Of a stretch of DNA of 64,000 bases, positions 18,333-27,660 are shown in pieces (the stretch's first letter is position 1; each line of letters begins with the position of its first letter). This DNA comes from Pseudoselenomonas ruminantium. Lineage in GTDB: Bacteria > Bacillota > Negativicutes > Selenomonadales > Selenomonadaceae. The notes beneath the pieces were generated by a model. The model worked only from the letters and a program-made list of their open reading frames with translations. It was not told the DNA's origin and ran no database searches. The position numbers and the translations under genes were made by a program. The stretch spans positions 1 through 64,000 of the forward strand of contig NZ_FOQK01000005.1 of the NCBI RefSeq assembly GCF_900113715.1. Direction: 5' to 3'.

Positions 18333-19613
18333 TCATTTCGTCAAATGATCGGCACAGCGCTGAGCCTCGAACAGGATGCGCTCCTCATCGAGCGTCTTGA
18401 GCTCATGCTTCTCCATCAGCACCTTGCCATCGCAGATGACCGTATCCGCCGAGCTCGAATTTGCCGAGTAGACGAGCAGGGAAACCGGGTTGTTGCGCGG
18501 GCACCAAGCCGCACTGTTCATGTCGAACAGCGTGATGTCGGCCTTGCATCCCTTCTCCAGGCGGCCGATGTCGGGGATGCCGACGGCCTGGCCGCCGAAC
18601 TCCGTGCCCATCTGCAGGGCCTGGAAGGCCGGAACAGCTACCGGATCTAAGCGGTGCACCTTGTGCAGCATCGCTGCCAGGTTCACTTCCTCGAGCATGT
18701 CGAGGTTGTTGTTCGACGAGGCACCATCGGTGCCGAGCGCTACGCAGACGCCCTCGTCGAGCAGGCGCGTTACCGGAGCGACGCCGCTGGCCAGCTTCAT
18801 GTTGCTGCCAGGATTGTGCGCCACGCGGATGCCATATTTCTTGATGATCTCGATATCGTTGTCATCGAGATGGACGCAATGGGCAGCCAGTGTTCCCTTG
18901 CCTTCGAAGATACCCGTCTCAGCGACCCAGTCGAACGGACGCCGGCCATATTCCTTGAGGGAGCCATTGACTTCATCGAGCGTCTCATGCATATGGATGT
19001 GGATTTCGGCGCCGAGCTCCTGCGCCTTGGCAGCAACCTTCTTGAGGAATGCCGGCGGGCAGGTATACGGCGCATGCGGGCCGAACATGACCGTGATGCG
19101 GCCATCGGCTGCACCATGGAAATTGCGGTAAAGCTCCGCATTCTCTTCGAGCTTCTTCTCCCCATCCGGGGCAACACCGATGATGCCGCGCGACAGCACG
19201 CCGCGCAGTCCGGCATCCATGGCCGCCTCAGCCACGCGCTCCATCCAGGGCCCGTACATGTCGGCAAACGTCGTCGTACCCGTGCGGATCATCTCGAGCA
19301 TGGCCAGCATAGCACCCCAATAGATATCGTCAGACGTCATCTTGGCCTCAGCCGGCCAGACCTCGTTGTTGAGCCAGTCCATGAGAGCCATGTCATCGGC
19401 ATAGCTGCGCAGCAGCGTCATCGACGTGTGCGTATGCGCATTGACAAAGCCAGGCACAGCCAAATGATCCGTGCCGTCGATGACCTTGCCCGGACGGAAA
19501 TCCTCGGGAACATCGCCTATCCCCGCGATGCGGTTGTTGTCGATCATGATATTCGTTACTGGCGTCGTGCCGTCCGGCATTACCGCGCAAACGTTTTTGA
19601 TCAGTGTTTTCAT
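18333..19613 (-). CDS. mtaD: 5-methylthioadenosine/S-adenosylhomocysteine deaminase
   Basis: A 426-residue amidohydrolase. FVNAHTHTSMTLLRSYADDMAL holds the first metal ligands and the family signature; HIHMHETL, the HCVHLDDNDI block and the GTDGASSNNNLDM catalytic Asp complete the site. It deaminates S-adenosylhomocysteine, methylthioadenosine or adenosine. It lies 27 nt after ahcY, so the pair forms a unit for recycling the products of SAM-dependent methylation. Confidence 0.93.
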   Translation of the reverse strand: MKTLIKNVCAVMPDGTTPVTNIMIDNNRIAGIGDVPEDFRPGKVIDGTDHLAVPGFVNAHTHTSMTLLRSYADDMALMDWLNNEVWPAEAKMTSDDIYWGAMLAMLEMIRTGTTTFADMYGPWMERVAEAAMDAGLRGVLSRGIIGVAPDGEKKLEENAELYRNFHGAADGRITVMFGPHAPYTCPPAFLKKVAAKAQELGAEIHIHMHETLDEVNGSLKEYGRRPFDWVAETGIFEGKGTLAAHCVHLDDNDIEIIKKYGIRVAHNPGSNMKLASGVAPVTRLLDEGVCVALGTDGASSNNNLDMLEEVNLAAMLHKVHRLDPVAVPAFQALQMGTEFGGQAVGIPDIGRLEKGCKADITLFDMNSAAWCPRNNPVSLLVYSANSSSADTVICDGKVLMEKHELKTLDEERILFEAQRCADHLTK

Positions 19614-19640
19614 GTTACTCTTCCTTCCCTTACTTGTATG

Positions 19641-20882
19641 TTATTCGAGATTCAGATAAGCACGCTGCTCCGGCGTCAGCACGTCAATGCCTACGCCGAG
19701 GGCCTTGAGCTTGATCTCCGCAATCTTCGTATTGATCTCTTCGGGCATCAGATAGACGTCCGGTTTCATTTCCCGGCCTTGGTTCAGCAGATGCAGTGCC
19801 GAGAAGAACTGTACACCAAACGAGAGATCCATGATTTCAGCCGGATGGCCGTCACCGGCTGCGAGGTTGACCAGGCGGCCTTCCGCCAGCAGGTAGAGCT
19901 TGCGGCCATCGGCCATTTTGAATTCTTCGATGTTGTTGCGTACCGTACGGCGCGATACCGAGCAGCCCGCAAGCTCAGGGATATTGATTTCGCAGTCGAA
20001 ATGACCCGAGTTAGCCATCATGGCGCCATTCTTCATGACTTTGAAATGGCGTTCGCAGATGACATCCTTATCGCCCGTCAGCGTCAGGAAGATGTCGCCG
20101 ATCTTGGCAGCCTCATCCATCGGCATGACGCGGAAGCCATCAAATACCGCCTCGATGGCCTTGATGGGATCGACTTCCGTGATGATGACGTTGGCCCCAA
20201 GGCCGCGGGCGCGCAGCGCACCGCCTTTGCCACACCAGCCATAGCCGGCGATGACGACATTCTTGCCAGCGATGACGAGATTCGTCGTGCGCATGATGCC
20301 GTCCCAGGTGCTCTGGCCCGTGCCATAGCGGTTGTCAAACAGGAATTTCATATAGGCATCGTTCGCCGCGATCATCGGGAACTCCAGCTTGCCCTCTTTG
20401 GCAAGCCCCCGCAGGCGGTGGACGCCTGTCGTCGTCTCCTCGGAACCGCCGATGATATTCGGCAGCAGTTCACGGCGCTTCGTGTGCAGCAGATGAACGA
20501 GGTCGCCGCCGTCATCGATGATGATGTCCGGCTTGATATCAAGAGCCCTGTCGATGAACGTGAAGTATTCCTCTTCGGTGCAGCCATGCCAGGCAAAGAC
20601 ATTGAGGCCATCCTCGACAAGCGCTGCCGCGATGTCGTCCTGCGTCGACAGCGGATTGCTGCCCGTGATGGCAACTTCTGCCCCTGCATGTTTGAAGATC
20701 TCCGCCATGTAAGCGGTCTTCGCCTCAAGGTGCAGCGTGATGACCATCTTCTTGCCGGCAAAGGGCTTCGATTTCGAAAACTCTTCATCAATTGCCGCCA
20801 TAACCGGCATGAAATTCTTTACCCACTCGATCTTGTCATGCCCCGAAGGTGCCAGCTTGATATCACGGATCATAGATTCCAT
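19641..20882 (-). CDS. ahcY: Adenosylhomocysteinase
   Basis: A 413-residue NAD-dependent hydrolase splitting S-adenosylhomocysteine into adenosine and homocysteine. The start at 20882 (MESMIRDIKLAP) is chosen because AGGGAGGTATTTCTT precedes it; an upstream in-frame ATG lacks a site. Visible are the substrate loop DDGGDLVH, NRYGTGQSTWDGI with the catalytic Asn/Lys region, the Rossmann motif VVIAGYGWCGKG and the C-terminal LTPEQRAYL. It is the shorter form of the family. First gene of the ahcY-mtaD unit. Confidence 0.95.
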   Translation of the reverse strand: MESMIRDIKLAPSGHDKIEWVKNFMPVMAAIDEEFSKSKPFAGKKMVITLHLEAKTAYMAEIFKHAGAEVAITGSNPLSTQDDIAAALVEDGLNVFAWHGCTEEEYFTFIDRALDIKPDIIIDDGGDLVHLLHTKRRELLPNIIGGSEETTTGVHRLRGLAKEGKLEFPMIAANDAYMKFLFDNRYGTGQSTWDGIMRTTNLVIAGKNVVIAGYGWCGKGGALRARGLGANVIITEVDPIKAIEAVFDGFRVMPMDEAAKIGDIFLTLTGDKDVICERHFKVMKNGAMMANSGHFDCEINIPELAGCSVSRRTVRNNIEEFKMADGRKLYLLAEGRLVNLAAGDGHPAEIMDLSFGVQFFSALHLLNQGREMKPDVYLMPEEINTKIAEIKLKALGVGIDVLTPEQRAYLNLE

Positions 20883-20952
20883 AAGAAATACCTCCCTGCT
20901 TGCAGCGAACAAATCTAATTTATTTTATCACGAAAACGTGTTTGCTGCCACC

Positions 20953-21443
20953 TTATTTTTCCAGGCGCTTGTCAAGCTCCACGTAGTCCGTGATGTCGAT
21001 AATGAGCGGTGTCACCGAAATATAGCCTGACTCGGTGGCATAGATGTCGGTCGCACTGCCCTTGTCCGAGTCGTAGATCTCGCCTGCCATCGTATAGAAG
21101 ACGCGCCCGTCCTTTTCCTGCTGCTTGATGGCAAGGCCGCCGCCTCGTCATAGGACAGCCGGCTGTCGACATCGAGGGACAAGGCCACCGAGGAGATATC
21201 GTGCAGATAGCCCTCCATGGCCGCACCGACCGTCCCCGAATAAAGCACATCGGTAGCCAGGTTCGCGCCATGGTTGATGCCCGACACGACAAGATCCGGC
21301 TGGGCCTCGCCATCGTGCGCCATACCGCTCTGCTGATACATCGGCGCCGAGACAATGACCTCGTGCTCCTTATAGAGTGCCTTGACCAGTGCCTCGATGC
21401 CCTTTGCCTCAATCCCATCATCGTTCGACAAAAGAATACGCAT
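20953..21443 (-). pseudogene. surE: surE remnant with two internal deletions
   Basis: The start ([10 protein letters not shown], with GGAGGGATCGT before it) and the end (TPLIIDITDYVELDKRLEK) of the 5'/3'-nucleotidase SurE are both intact, but the whole is 491 nt where about 750 is normal. The segment that should follow QQSGMAH, including the usual GTPxDC motif, is missing in frame; the text jumps to [18 protein letters not shown] second loss near 21130 shifts the frame after LSYDEAA; the C-terminal part resumes in another frame as [18 protein letters not shown]. The metal-binding NDD and SGIN motifs remain, but the product cannot be full-length. Real decay or assembly error cannot be separated here. 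Confidence 0.85.
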
Positions 21444-21511
21444 ACGATCCCTCCATAGCTGAAAATACATACAAAAAAGGCCGCCCAAACTTGGACAGCC
21501 CTAAATCTCAA

Positions 21512-21587
<76 letters not shown>

Positions 21588-21716
21588 AGCTTTTCTTCAA
21601 GAGCCTTGCGGCTCCGTCCCTCAAGAACAGGTATTATATTAACACTATGTTTTTTCATTGTCAACATTTTTTTGAAAATTTTTGGCATCACCAGCCTGCC
21701 CCCGCAAAAACAGTGC

Positions 21717-21745
21717 TTGTGTTCTATTTTGTTCTATGGTATCGT
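21717..21745 (+). promoter_or_regulatory. Promoter of the Y-family polymerase operon with tandem GTTCTAT
   Basis: TTGTGT (21717-21722), a 17-nt spacer and TATCGT (21740-21745) form a plausible promoter. Two direct GTTCTAT copies (21721-21727 and 21731-21737, 10 bp apart) sit inside it and could be an operator. No CGAAC-N4-GTTCG LexA box is present. Confidence 0.45.
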
Positions 21746-21799
21746 GATAGAGAGAAAGTAAGTTCGTCAACTATCCTTTGAAGGAGGTGAGCCGGCGTT

Positions 21800-23296
21800 A
21801 TGGCGCTGTCATCTGTTTTTGCCGCAATCGATCTGAAATCTTTTTATGCCTCCGTCGAATGCCACGACAAGGGACTCAATCCGCTGACGACCAATCTCGT
21901 CGTCGCCGATGCCAGCCGCACGAGCAAGACCATTTGCCTTGCGGTATCGCCAGCGCTCAAAAGTTATGGCATTCCGGGCCGGGCAAGGCTCTTTGAAGTC
22001 AACGAAAAGGTAAAGCAGGCCAACCAGCTGCGGCTGGCAGCAGCCCCGCACCATCGCTTTACGGGAAAATCGGCTGATGCCGCTGTGCTTGCCACACATC
22101 CCGAGCTGGCCATCGATTTTGTCATAGCTACGCCGCGCATGGCCCGTTATATGGAAATCAGCACGCAGATCTACAAGATTTATCTGCAATTCATTGCCCC
22201 TGAGGACATCCATGTCTACTCCATCGATGAAGTATTCATCGATCTGACGCATTACCTGCGCATCTACCGATGCTCGGCGCAGGAGCTGACACGCCGCATG
22301 ATCCATGCGGTCTATCAAGCTACGCATATCACTGCCACCGCCGGCATTGCCCCGAACCTGTACCTCAGCAAGGTGGCCATGGATATCGTCGCCAAGCATA
22401 TGGCCCCTGACGCTTACGGCGTCCGCATCGCTGTGCTTGATGAGCAAAGCTACCGGCAGACGCTCTGGCAGCATCGGCCGCTGACGGATTTCTGGCGCGT
22501 CGGCCGCGGCTATGCCAAGAAGCTCGAGCAGCATGGGCTCTGCACCATGGGCGATATCGCCCGCTGCTCCCTCGGCAAGGCCACGGACTTCCATAACGAG
22601 GAGCTGCTCTACCGCCTGTTCGGCGTCAATGCCGAGCTGTTGATCGATCATGCCTGGGGCTATGAACCCTGCACCATGGCCGCCATCAAGGCTTATAAGC
22701 CTGCAGCCACCAGCATCGGCTCCGGCCAGGTGCTCCAAAATCCTTATCCCTATGACAAAGCCGTCCTCGTGGCCTGGGAAATGACAGATCTGCTGGCCCT
22801 CGAACTCGTCGACAAGAAATTGCTGGCCGGCCAGCTCATCCTCGATATCGGCTACGACATCGAAAACACGCGCCAGAACTACCACGGCCCCCTGCACCGC
22901 GACCACTACGGCCGCATGGTGCCAAAGCCTGCCCACGGCAGCAGGCATTTTGCTACGCCGACCGCCTCCTCCTCGCTGCTGCTCAAAACCGTCCGGGAGC
23001 TCTTTGCTGCCATTGCCGATAAGGACCTGCTGGTACGCCGTCTGACCATCACCTTCGGCGACACGGTCCCGCAGGCAGAATATCAAGCCGCGCCGCCCCC
23101 AGCTGAGCTTGACTTGTTCGCCGGACCAGAAGAGTCCGGAATTGACAAGTCAAATGCCAAAGAGACCTCCATCCAGCAGACCATCCTCGCCCTCAAGAAA
23201 CGCTTCGGCAAGAATGCCATCCTAAAGGGCGCCAACCTGCAGGAAGGAGCCACAGCCATCAGCCGCAACAATCAGATTGGAGGCCACCGCGCATGA
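21800..23296 (+). CDS. Y-family (UmuC/DinB-like) DNA polymerase
   Basis: A 498-residue translesion polymerase of the Firmicute UvrX/YqjW type. The palm has FAAIDLKSFYASVEC (first catalytic Asp) and VYSIDEVFIDLT (second acidic pair); the thumb HhH and little finger follow. It should copy past DNA lesions with low fidelity. AAGGAGGTGAG precedes the ATG. It overlaps the next gene (YolD-like) by four bases, a pairing usual for this family, and the two end in a shared terminator. These two are the only plus-strand genes here. Confidence 0.93.
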   Translation: MALSSVFAAIDLKSFYASVECHDKGLNPLTTNLVVADASRTSKTICLAVSPALKSYGIPGRARLFEVNEKVKQANQLRLAAAPHHRFTGKSADAAVLATHPELAIDFVIATPRMARYMEISTQIYKIYLQFIAPEDIHVYSIDEVFIDLTHYLRIYRCSAQELTRRMIHAVYQATHITATAGIAPNLYLSKVAMDIVAKHMAPDAYGVRIAVLDEQSYRQTLWQHRPLTDFWRVGRGYAKKLEQHGLCTMGDIARCSLGKATDFHNEELLYRLFGVNAELLIDHAWGYEPCTMAAIKAYKPAATSIGSGQVLQNPYPYDKAVLVAWEMTDLLALELVDKKLLAGQLILDIGYDIENTRQNYHGPLHRDHYGRMVPKPAHGSRHFATPTASSSLLLKTVRELFAAIADKDLLVRRLTITFGDTVPQAEYQAAPPPAELDLFAGPEESGIDKSNAKETSIQQTILALKKRFGKNAILKGANLQEGATAISRNNQIGGHRA

Positions 23297-23703
23297 AGGA
23301 AGAACAGCCGAATAAATACGGCGATATCATCAACCTGCCACGTCCTGCGTCCAAGCGTCATCCGTCGATGCCGCTAGCGAAGCGGGCCGCGCAATTTTCG
23401 CCGTTTGCGGCGCTGACCGGCTACGAGGACGCCGTGCGCGAAAGCGCCCGCATCACGCTGCCGCCGCCAAACCTTGCCGATGACGAACAGGAGCTGCTGG
23501 ACCGCAGTCTCCAGCAGGTGATGGCCGCCCCCTCGCCGAAGGCGGCCATCACTTATTTTGTGGCCGATGCATACAAAGACGGCGGCCGCTATGAAACGCG
23601 GACCGCCGTCATCAAACGTCTCGACCATGCCCATCAGCAGCTGGTGCTGCAAGATGGCACACGCATCGACCTTATCCATATTGTCCGCATCCAGCCCCTT
23701 TGA
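23293..23703 (+). CDS. YolD-like protein
   Basis: A 136-residue protein with the YolD-like features RPASKRHPSMPLAKRAAQFSPFAALTGYEDAV at the N-terminus and a beta-rich C-terminus (LQDGTRIDLIHIVRI). YolD proteins accompany Gram-positive Y-family polymerases and have been proposed as a UmuD-like partner. The start overlaps the polymerase stop by four bases. Confidence 0.9.
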   Translation: MKEEQPNKYGDIINLPRPASKRHPSMPLAKRAAQFSPFAALTGYEDAVRESARITLPPPNLADDEQELLDRSLQQVMAAPSPKAAITYFVADAYKDGGRYETRTAVIKRLDHAHQQLVLQDGTRIDLIHIVRIQPL

Positions 23704-23718
23704 GCTGGATGTTTTTTT
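23688..23718 (+). terminator. Terminator overlapping the YolD stop
   Basis: CATCCAGC (23688-23695) pairs with GCTGGATG (23704-23711), followed by seven T. The stem contains the last YolD codons, and the convergent minus-strand gene ends inside the T run. Confidence 0.9.
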
Positions 23719-24331
23719 AACGATAATCGAGATCGCGATTGCCGTTGCGGACTGCCTCCGATACCGGCAGGCTCGCCTCATAGCGGCGGATGATGACCGT
23801 TGTCGTCATGACACCTGCCAACAGGATGATTGCCGCCAGCAGGATAACGCGCATCGTCGAGTTATCCGAATCGCCGTCGCCATCGAACAGACCGCCAAGA
23901 CCTTCCTGCACCGTATCGAGGGCCGGGCCAAAGCTCTGGATGGCGTTATAGGTGTTGTACGCCTGGGCAAACGTGTTCCAGCCGGCCACACCGATGTTCA
24001 TCAGCGATTTTTCCCGCGCAAAGTTTATCCAGGACTGGATCGTGATGATGATGCCCGAGCCGATGGCCGGCACGATGATCATCAGATAGATGAGACTGGA
24101 CAATACGCCGAGCATGCTGGCGGGCAGATACCCCGTCGATACGGCGATATACGAAACGACAACCGCATAGACGAAGGTAAAGCCAACCGCTGACTGGATG
24201 GCACCGCACCAGGCCAGCAGGCGGACCCAGCCGCCAACTGCCTTGGACTCTGCCCAGATCTGCCCGACGTTGCGGGCATTCAAAAAGCTGATGACCAGGT
24301 TCAAGATCATGATACCAATCAACATAGCCAT
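23717..24331 (-). CDS. Multi-pass membrane protein of unknown function
   Basis: A 204-residue protein I do not recognise. It has about four hydrophobic helices (residues about 2-18, 35-65, 68-100 and 162-180) separated by a cytoplasmic or periplasmic stretch with an acidic GDGDSDN patch and ending in a charged Arg-rich tail. AAAGGAGGAATACT before the ATG is a strong ribosome site. It lies 68 nt downstream of the helicase gene and a TATAAT box is visible in that gap on the minus strand, so it is probably a single-gene unit. Confidence 0.75.
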   Translation of the reverse strand: MAMLIGIMILNLVISFLNARNVGQIWAESKAVGGWVRLLAWCGAIQSAVGFTFVYAVVVSYIAVSTGYLPASMLGVLSSLIYLMIIVPAIGSGIIITIQSWINFAREKSLMNIGVAGWNTFAQAYNTYNAIQSFGPALDTVQEGLGGLFDGDGDSDNSTMRVILLAAIILLAGVMTTTVIIRRYEASLPVSEAVRNGNRDLDYR

Positions 24332-24399
24332 AGTATTCCTCCTTTATCCATAATAATGACAAGTGCTTTTCATTATTACACACATATATTATACCGTGA

Positions 24400-26574
24400 T
24401 TATAAAATCTTTTCCAGCTTGGCCTTGAATGAGATTTCCCGCGGCGTATCGATATCGGCAAACTTTATCACATAGGCTCCCTTATCGGTATTCACCGCCA
24501 GGATTTCTCCATCCCCCATGATGCGGTGCAGAACCCTGTCGCCCTTGGCAAAGGCTGCCTTTTTCGGCGCATTGGCCGCAGCCATGCGCCGGTCCATATC
24601 CCGGATATAAGCCTGGGCATCCTGGCGCGTGAGCGCAGGAACAGGCTGTGCGTATTCCAGCAGGCCATCGTCAAGCTCCAGCAGGAACCGGGACGGATAG
24701 CGCAGGGACGCATCAAAGTTGAGCCCTGACGCCGCGGACAGATAGAGCCGCTTCTGGGCACGGGTCACGGCGACGAATGCCAGCCGCCGTTCCTCCTCCA
24801 TCGCCGGCTGGGTCCGCGTCTTCCGCGAGGGGAAGATGCCCTCGTTCAGGCCGCAGAGGAACACATAGGGAAACTCCAGGCCCTTGGCCGCATGCACGGT
24901 CATCAGCTTCACCTTGTCTCCCGTTTCTGCCGTATCGCTGTTGGTCAGCAGAGCCACCCGCGAAAGATAATCCTCCAGCATCGCTTCTTCGCCGCAGGAT
25001 GTCTCATACTCATAGATGGCCTGCTTGAGCTCGGCCAGATTATCGAGCCGCTCCTGGCTGCCCTCGGTGCGCAGCATGGCCTCATAGCCGCTCGCATCCA
25101 GCAGCGCCGCCAGCACCTCCGATACCGGACGGCCGCTGTACGAAGCCGAAAACTCCTCCACCAGCTCCACCAAGGCCTTGGCCTTAGTCCGCTGGAAAAG
25201 CTCCTGGTCGAGGCTTTGCCGCAGGGCCTCATAGAGACTGCACCCGTTCTGCGCCGCGTATTCCTGCAGGAAGGCCATGCGCCGCTCCCCCAGGTTGCGC
25301 TTGGGAACGTTGGCAACGCGCAGGAATGACAAGTCATCCCGGTACGCGATCAGCCGCAGATAGGACAGGGCATCCTTGATTTCCTTGCGGTCAAAGAAAT
25401 GGATGCCGCTGTAGAGCGTATAAGGAAGCTCCGCCCGCAAAAAGACTTCTTCGAGCGGCCGCGACAGATAATGCGCACGGTAGAGCACGGCCATCTGGCG
25501 ATATGGTACGCCCTGTTCGTGAAGCTTTGCAATCTCCTGGGCAATCCACTTGGCTTCTTCCTCGGGCGAATCGTTGCTGGCGCACAGCACGCTTTGCCCA
25601 GCGGGCAGCACTGGCCGGAGATTCTTCTCGATGCGGTTGCGGTTATGGGCGATGAGGTCATTGGCCACGGCCAGGATCTCCGGCGTCGAGCGATAGTTTT
25701 CCATCATGTAGATGGTCTTAGCCGGTGAAAATTCCTGATCGAAATCCAGCAGATAGCGGATATTGGCCCCGCGCCAGGTATAGATGGTCTGGTCGGGATC
25801 GCCGACCACGAAGAGATTCTTATGATAGCCGCAAAGTATCTTCATGAGGCGGTACTGGAGCTCATCGATATCCTGGAACTCATCGATCATGATGTACTCG
25901 AGCCGCTGCTGCCATTTGAGCCGCAGTTCTTCCTTCTGCTCGAAGATATAGAGCGTGAACTTGATGAGATCGTTATAGTCCAGGCCAAAGCATTTCTTTT
26001 CCTGATACAGATAACCATAGAAGATAATATCGGCTGGCTCCACGGCCCGGTCATACTTTTCCTTGATGCCGTCAAGCGACAGGGCGATCATATCCTCGTA
26101 ATACTTGGGCTCCGTGAAGATTTTGCGTATCTCAATCATATCCCTCGCCTTGGCAAAGGTCATATCCCGCAGGGACAAGTGACGCTCCTCATAGATAATC
26201 TTGAGCATCGCATCGATATCGCTGTTATCAAGCACCAGAAAGCTTTTGGGATACTGCACCGCATAGCTGTCCTCCTGCAGCACCGATACGCAGAAGCCAT
26301 GGAATGTATTGATATAGCCCGTATCGTTATCGCCCGTCAGCAGGTGGATACGCTTGCGCATCTCCGTTGCCGACTTGTTGGTGAAGGTCACACAGAGGAT
26401 ATTGCCCGGCATGATGCCGATCTCATTGACCAGATAGGCAAACCGCTGGCTGAGCGCCCGGGTCTTGCCCGAACCGGCGCCAGCCAGCACCCGTACATAG
26501 CCTTCCGTCTCCGTAACCGCCTCCCGCTGCGCCCTATTGAGCCCCGCCAAGATCTCCAGTTCCTCTTCTGCCAT
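24400..26574 (-). CDS. pcrA: UvrD/PcrA-type DNA helicase
   Basis: A 724-residue superfamily 1A 3'-5' helicase. Q motif LNRAQREAV, Walker A AGAGSGKTRAL, motif II DEFQDID (Asp/Glu pair intact), QTIYTWRGAN, MENYRSTPEIL, motif V TVHAAKGLEFPYVFLCGLNEG and motif VI VTRAQKRLYL are all seen, plus a C-terminal KGDRVLHRIMGDGEIL Tudor-like segment as in PcrA. The start at 26574 (MAEEELEI) has GGGAGG six bases upstream; a TTG two codons earlier is less likely. It is housekeeping repair/replication machinery flanking the accessory region. Confidence 0.9.
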   Translation of the reverse strand: MAEEELEILAGLNRAQREAVTETEGYVRVLAGAGSGKTRALSQRFAYLVNEIGIMPGNILCVTFTNKSATEMRKRIHLLTGDNDTGYINTFHGFCVSVLQEDSYAVQYPKSFLVLDNSDIDAMLKIIYEERHLSLRDMTFAKARDMIEIRKIFTEPKYYEDMIALSLDGIKEKYDRAVEPADIIFYGYLYQEKKCFGLDYNDLIKFTLYIFEQKEELRLKWQQRLEYIMIDEFQDIDELQYRLMKILCGYHKNLFVVGDPDQTIYTWRGANIRYLLDFDQEFSPAKTIYMMENYRSTPEILAVANDLIAHNRNRIEKNLRPVLPAGQSVLCASNDSPEEEAKWIAQEIAKLHEQGVPYRQMAVLYRAHYLSRPLEEVFLRAELPYTLYSGIHFFDRKEIKDALSYLRLIAYRDDLSFLRVANVPKRNLGERRMAFLQEYAAQNGCSLYEALRQSLDQELFQRTKAKALVELVEEFSASYSGRPVSEVLAALLDASGYEAMLRTEGSQERLDNLAELKQAIYEYETSCGEEAMLEDYLSRVALLTNSDTAETGDKVKLMTVHAAKGLEFPYVFLCGLNEGIFPSRKTRTQPAMEEERRLAFVAVTRAQKRLYLSAASGLNFDASLRYPSRFLLELDDGLLEYAQPVPALTRQDAQAYIRDMDRRMAAANAPKKAAFAKGDRVLHRIMGDGEILAVNTDKGAYVIKFADIDTPREISFKAKLEKIL

Positions 26575-26683
26575 AGCCAACCTCCCAAGTCTTTACATCA
26601 TCCAGCAATACTGCCGTATCTATATAGTAGTTTGGCATGGTTTGCGCTACTTTTCAATAGTCTTCCGATAATAACGGCAAAGA

Positions 26684-27625
26684 TTACCAGCTTTTACATA
26701 GCTCCATATCAAAGGGAACTTTCCGGTAGGGACTATCTTCTGCCATCAAAAGCTGCTTAAAAGCCTGTTCCCGCTGTTCATAGTCTTCGCCTGTATCCCC
26801 CATATAAGTGCTGTAGGAACGAAGATACGCCTTGCCGAAATCCTCCCAGCTGCGCGTCACGTTTTGCAGCCGCTTCCCTGCCGTCAGGATTACATTCAAG
26901 GTTTCCCGCAGGGTAAGATACCCGGCCAGATATCCCCAGCCGGCATTCTGTATCGTGCGCTGCAGCTGCCACAAAAGATTCTGTCCAGCCATATCCATGA
27001 TTGTCTCAATAAGCTCCGGGCGGCTATTGATTTCCCAGGAATCCCGCATAATTTGCCGTCCATACTCGCGTCCCATCGGGTCGCTGGCAGGCATCCCGCC
27101 GAGCTCCTGTATCTCAACACCATTTGCCATATGGACGATCGCGCAATCCGCAATGATCCACTGGCGGAGCTTTTCGTCTACGCCATCCCAAAACAAATCA
27201 TCTGCCGGCCGCCGGATGCGTTTGTCATCTTCCAGCTGCCACTCCCGCAGCTGCTTCATAACGGGGCCCTCGAGATGCTCCCGGAATGCATCCTCGTCTT
27301 CCCGCAGCATATTCAGCCCGAAGTGACAAACCTCCTGCCGGATCAGCCAGGCAAAAAACTTATACGCATCCTCATGGTAGACGGCAAAGCGATAAACCTC
27401 CTCGCCATCTTCGTTCATCTGCACGTTCAGATATTCAACGCCATCGCCCTCAAACTGGGCATAAAATCCGCCCACGTCAAGAGCAGCATAAACCTTGTCA
27501 TATCCCGTCATGGTCATTTTATTATCTGGCTGCAAGGTAATCGTACCATAATGGTCCCGCTTCCATAACCGGCTGAAAAATCCTTTTGGCGACAAAAACT
27601 TCGCCTTGATTGTAAAACTTTCCAT
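26684..27625 (-). CDS. DUF1266-domain protein, long copy
   Basis: A 313-residue protein. The C-terminal part (about 150-313) resembles DUF1266: LWQLQRTIQNAGWGYLAGYLTLRETLNVILTAG then RSWEDFGKAYL. The N-terminal 110 residues form a beta-rich module (FTIKAKFLSPKGFFSRLW..YGTITLQP) not found in the second copy at 30216-30827. Both end in the same PFDM.L.KSW. No signal peptide or membrane helix is seen. It is the last gene of the ten-gene operon and lies 35 nt after a Sel1-repeat gene. Confidence 0.75.
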   Translation of the reverse strand: MESFTIKAKFLSPKGFFSRLWKRDHYGTITLQPDNKMTMTGYDKVYAALDVGGFYAQFEGDGVEYLNVQMNEDGEEVYRFAVYHEDAYKFFAWLIRQEVCHFGLNMLREDEDAFREHLEGPVMKQLREWQLEDDKRIRRPADDLFWDGVDEKLRQWIIADCAIVHMANGVEIQELGGMPASDPMGREYGRQIMRDSWEINSRPELIETIMDMAGQNLLWQLQRTIQNAGWGYLAGYLTLRETLNVILTAGKRLQNVTRSWEDFGKAYLRSYSTYMGDTGEDYEQREQAFKQLLMAEDSPYRKVPFDMELCKSW

Positions 27626-27660
27626 GCTATCGCCCTTTCCTGTCTAAATGTATCAAGCTG

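Noticed and set aside
15680..18400. Long plus-strand open frame of 906 codons
   Set aside because: Antisense to ftsK; His/Arg/Asp-rich shadow translation with no family features.
18654..20918. Plus-strand open frame of 754 codons
   Set aside because: Antisense across mtaD and ahcY, both clearly real.
21588..21799. LexA/SOS box for the polymerase operon
   Set aside because: No CGAAC-N4-GTTCG palindrome; only direct GTTCTAT repeats.
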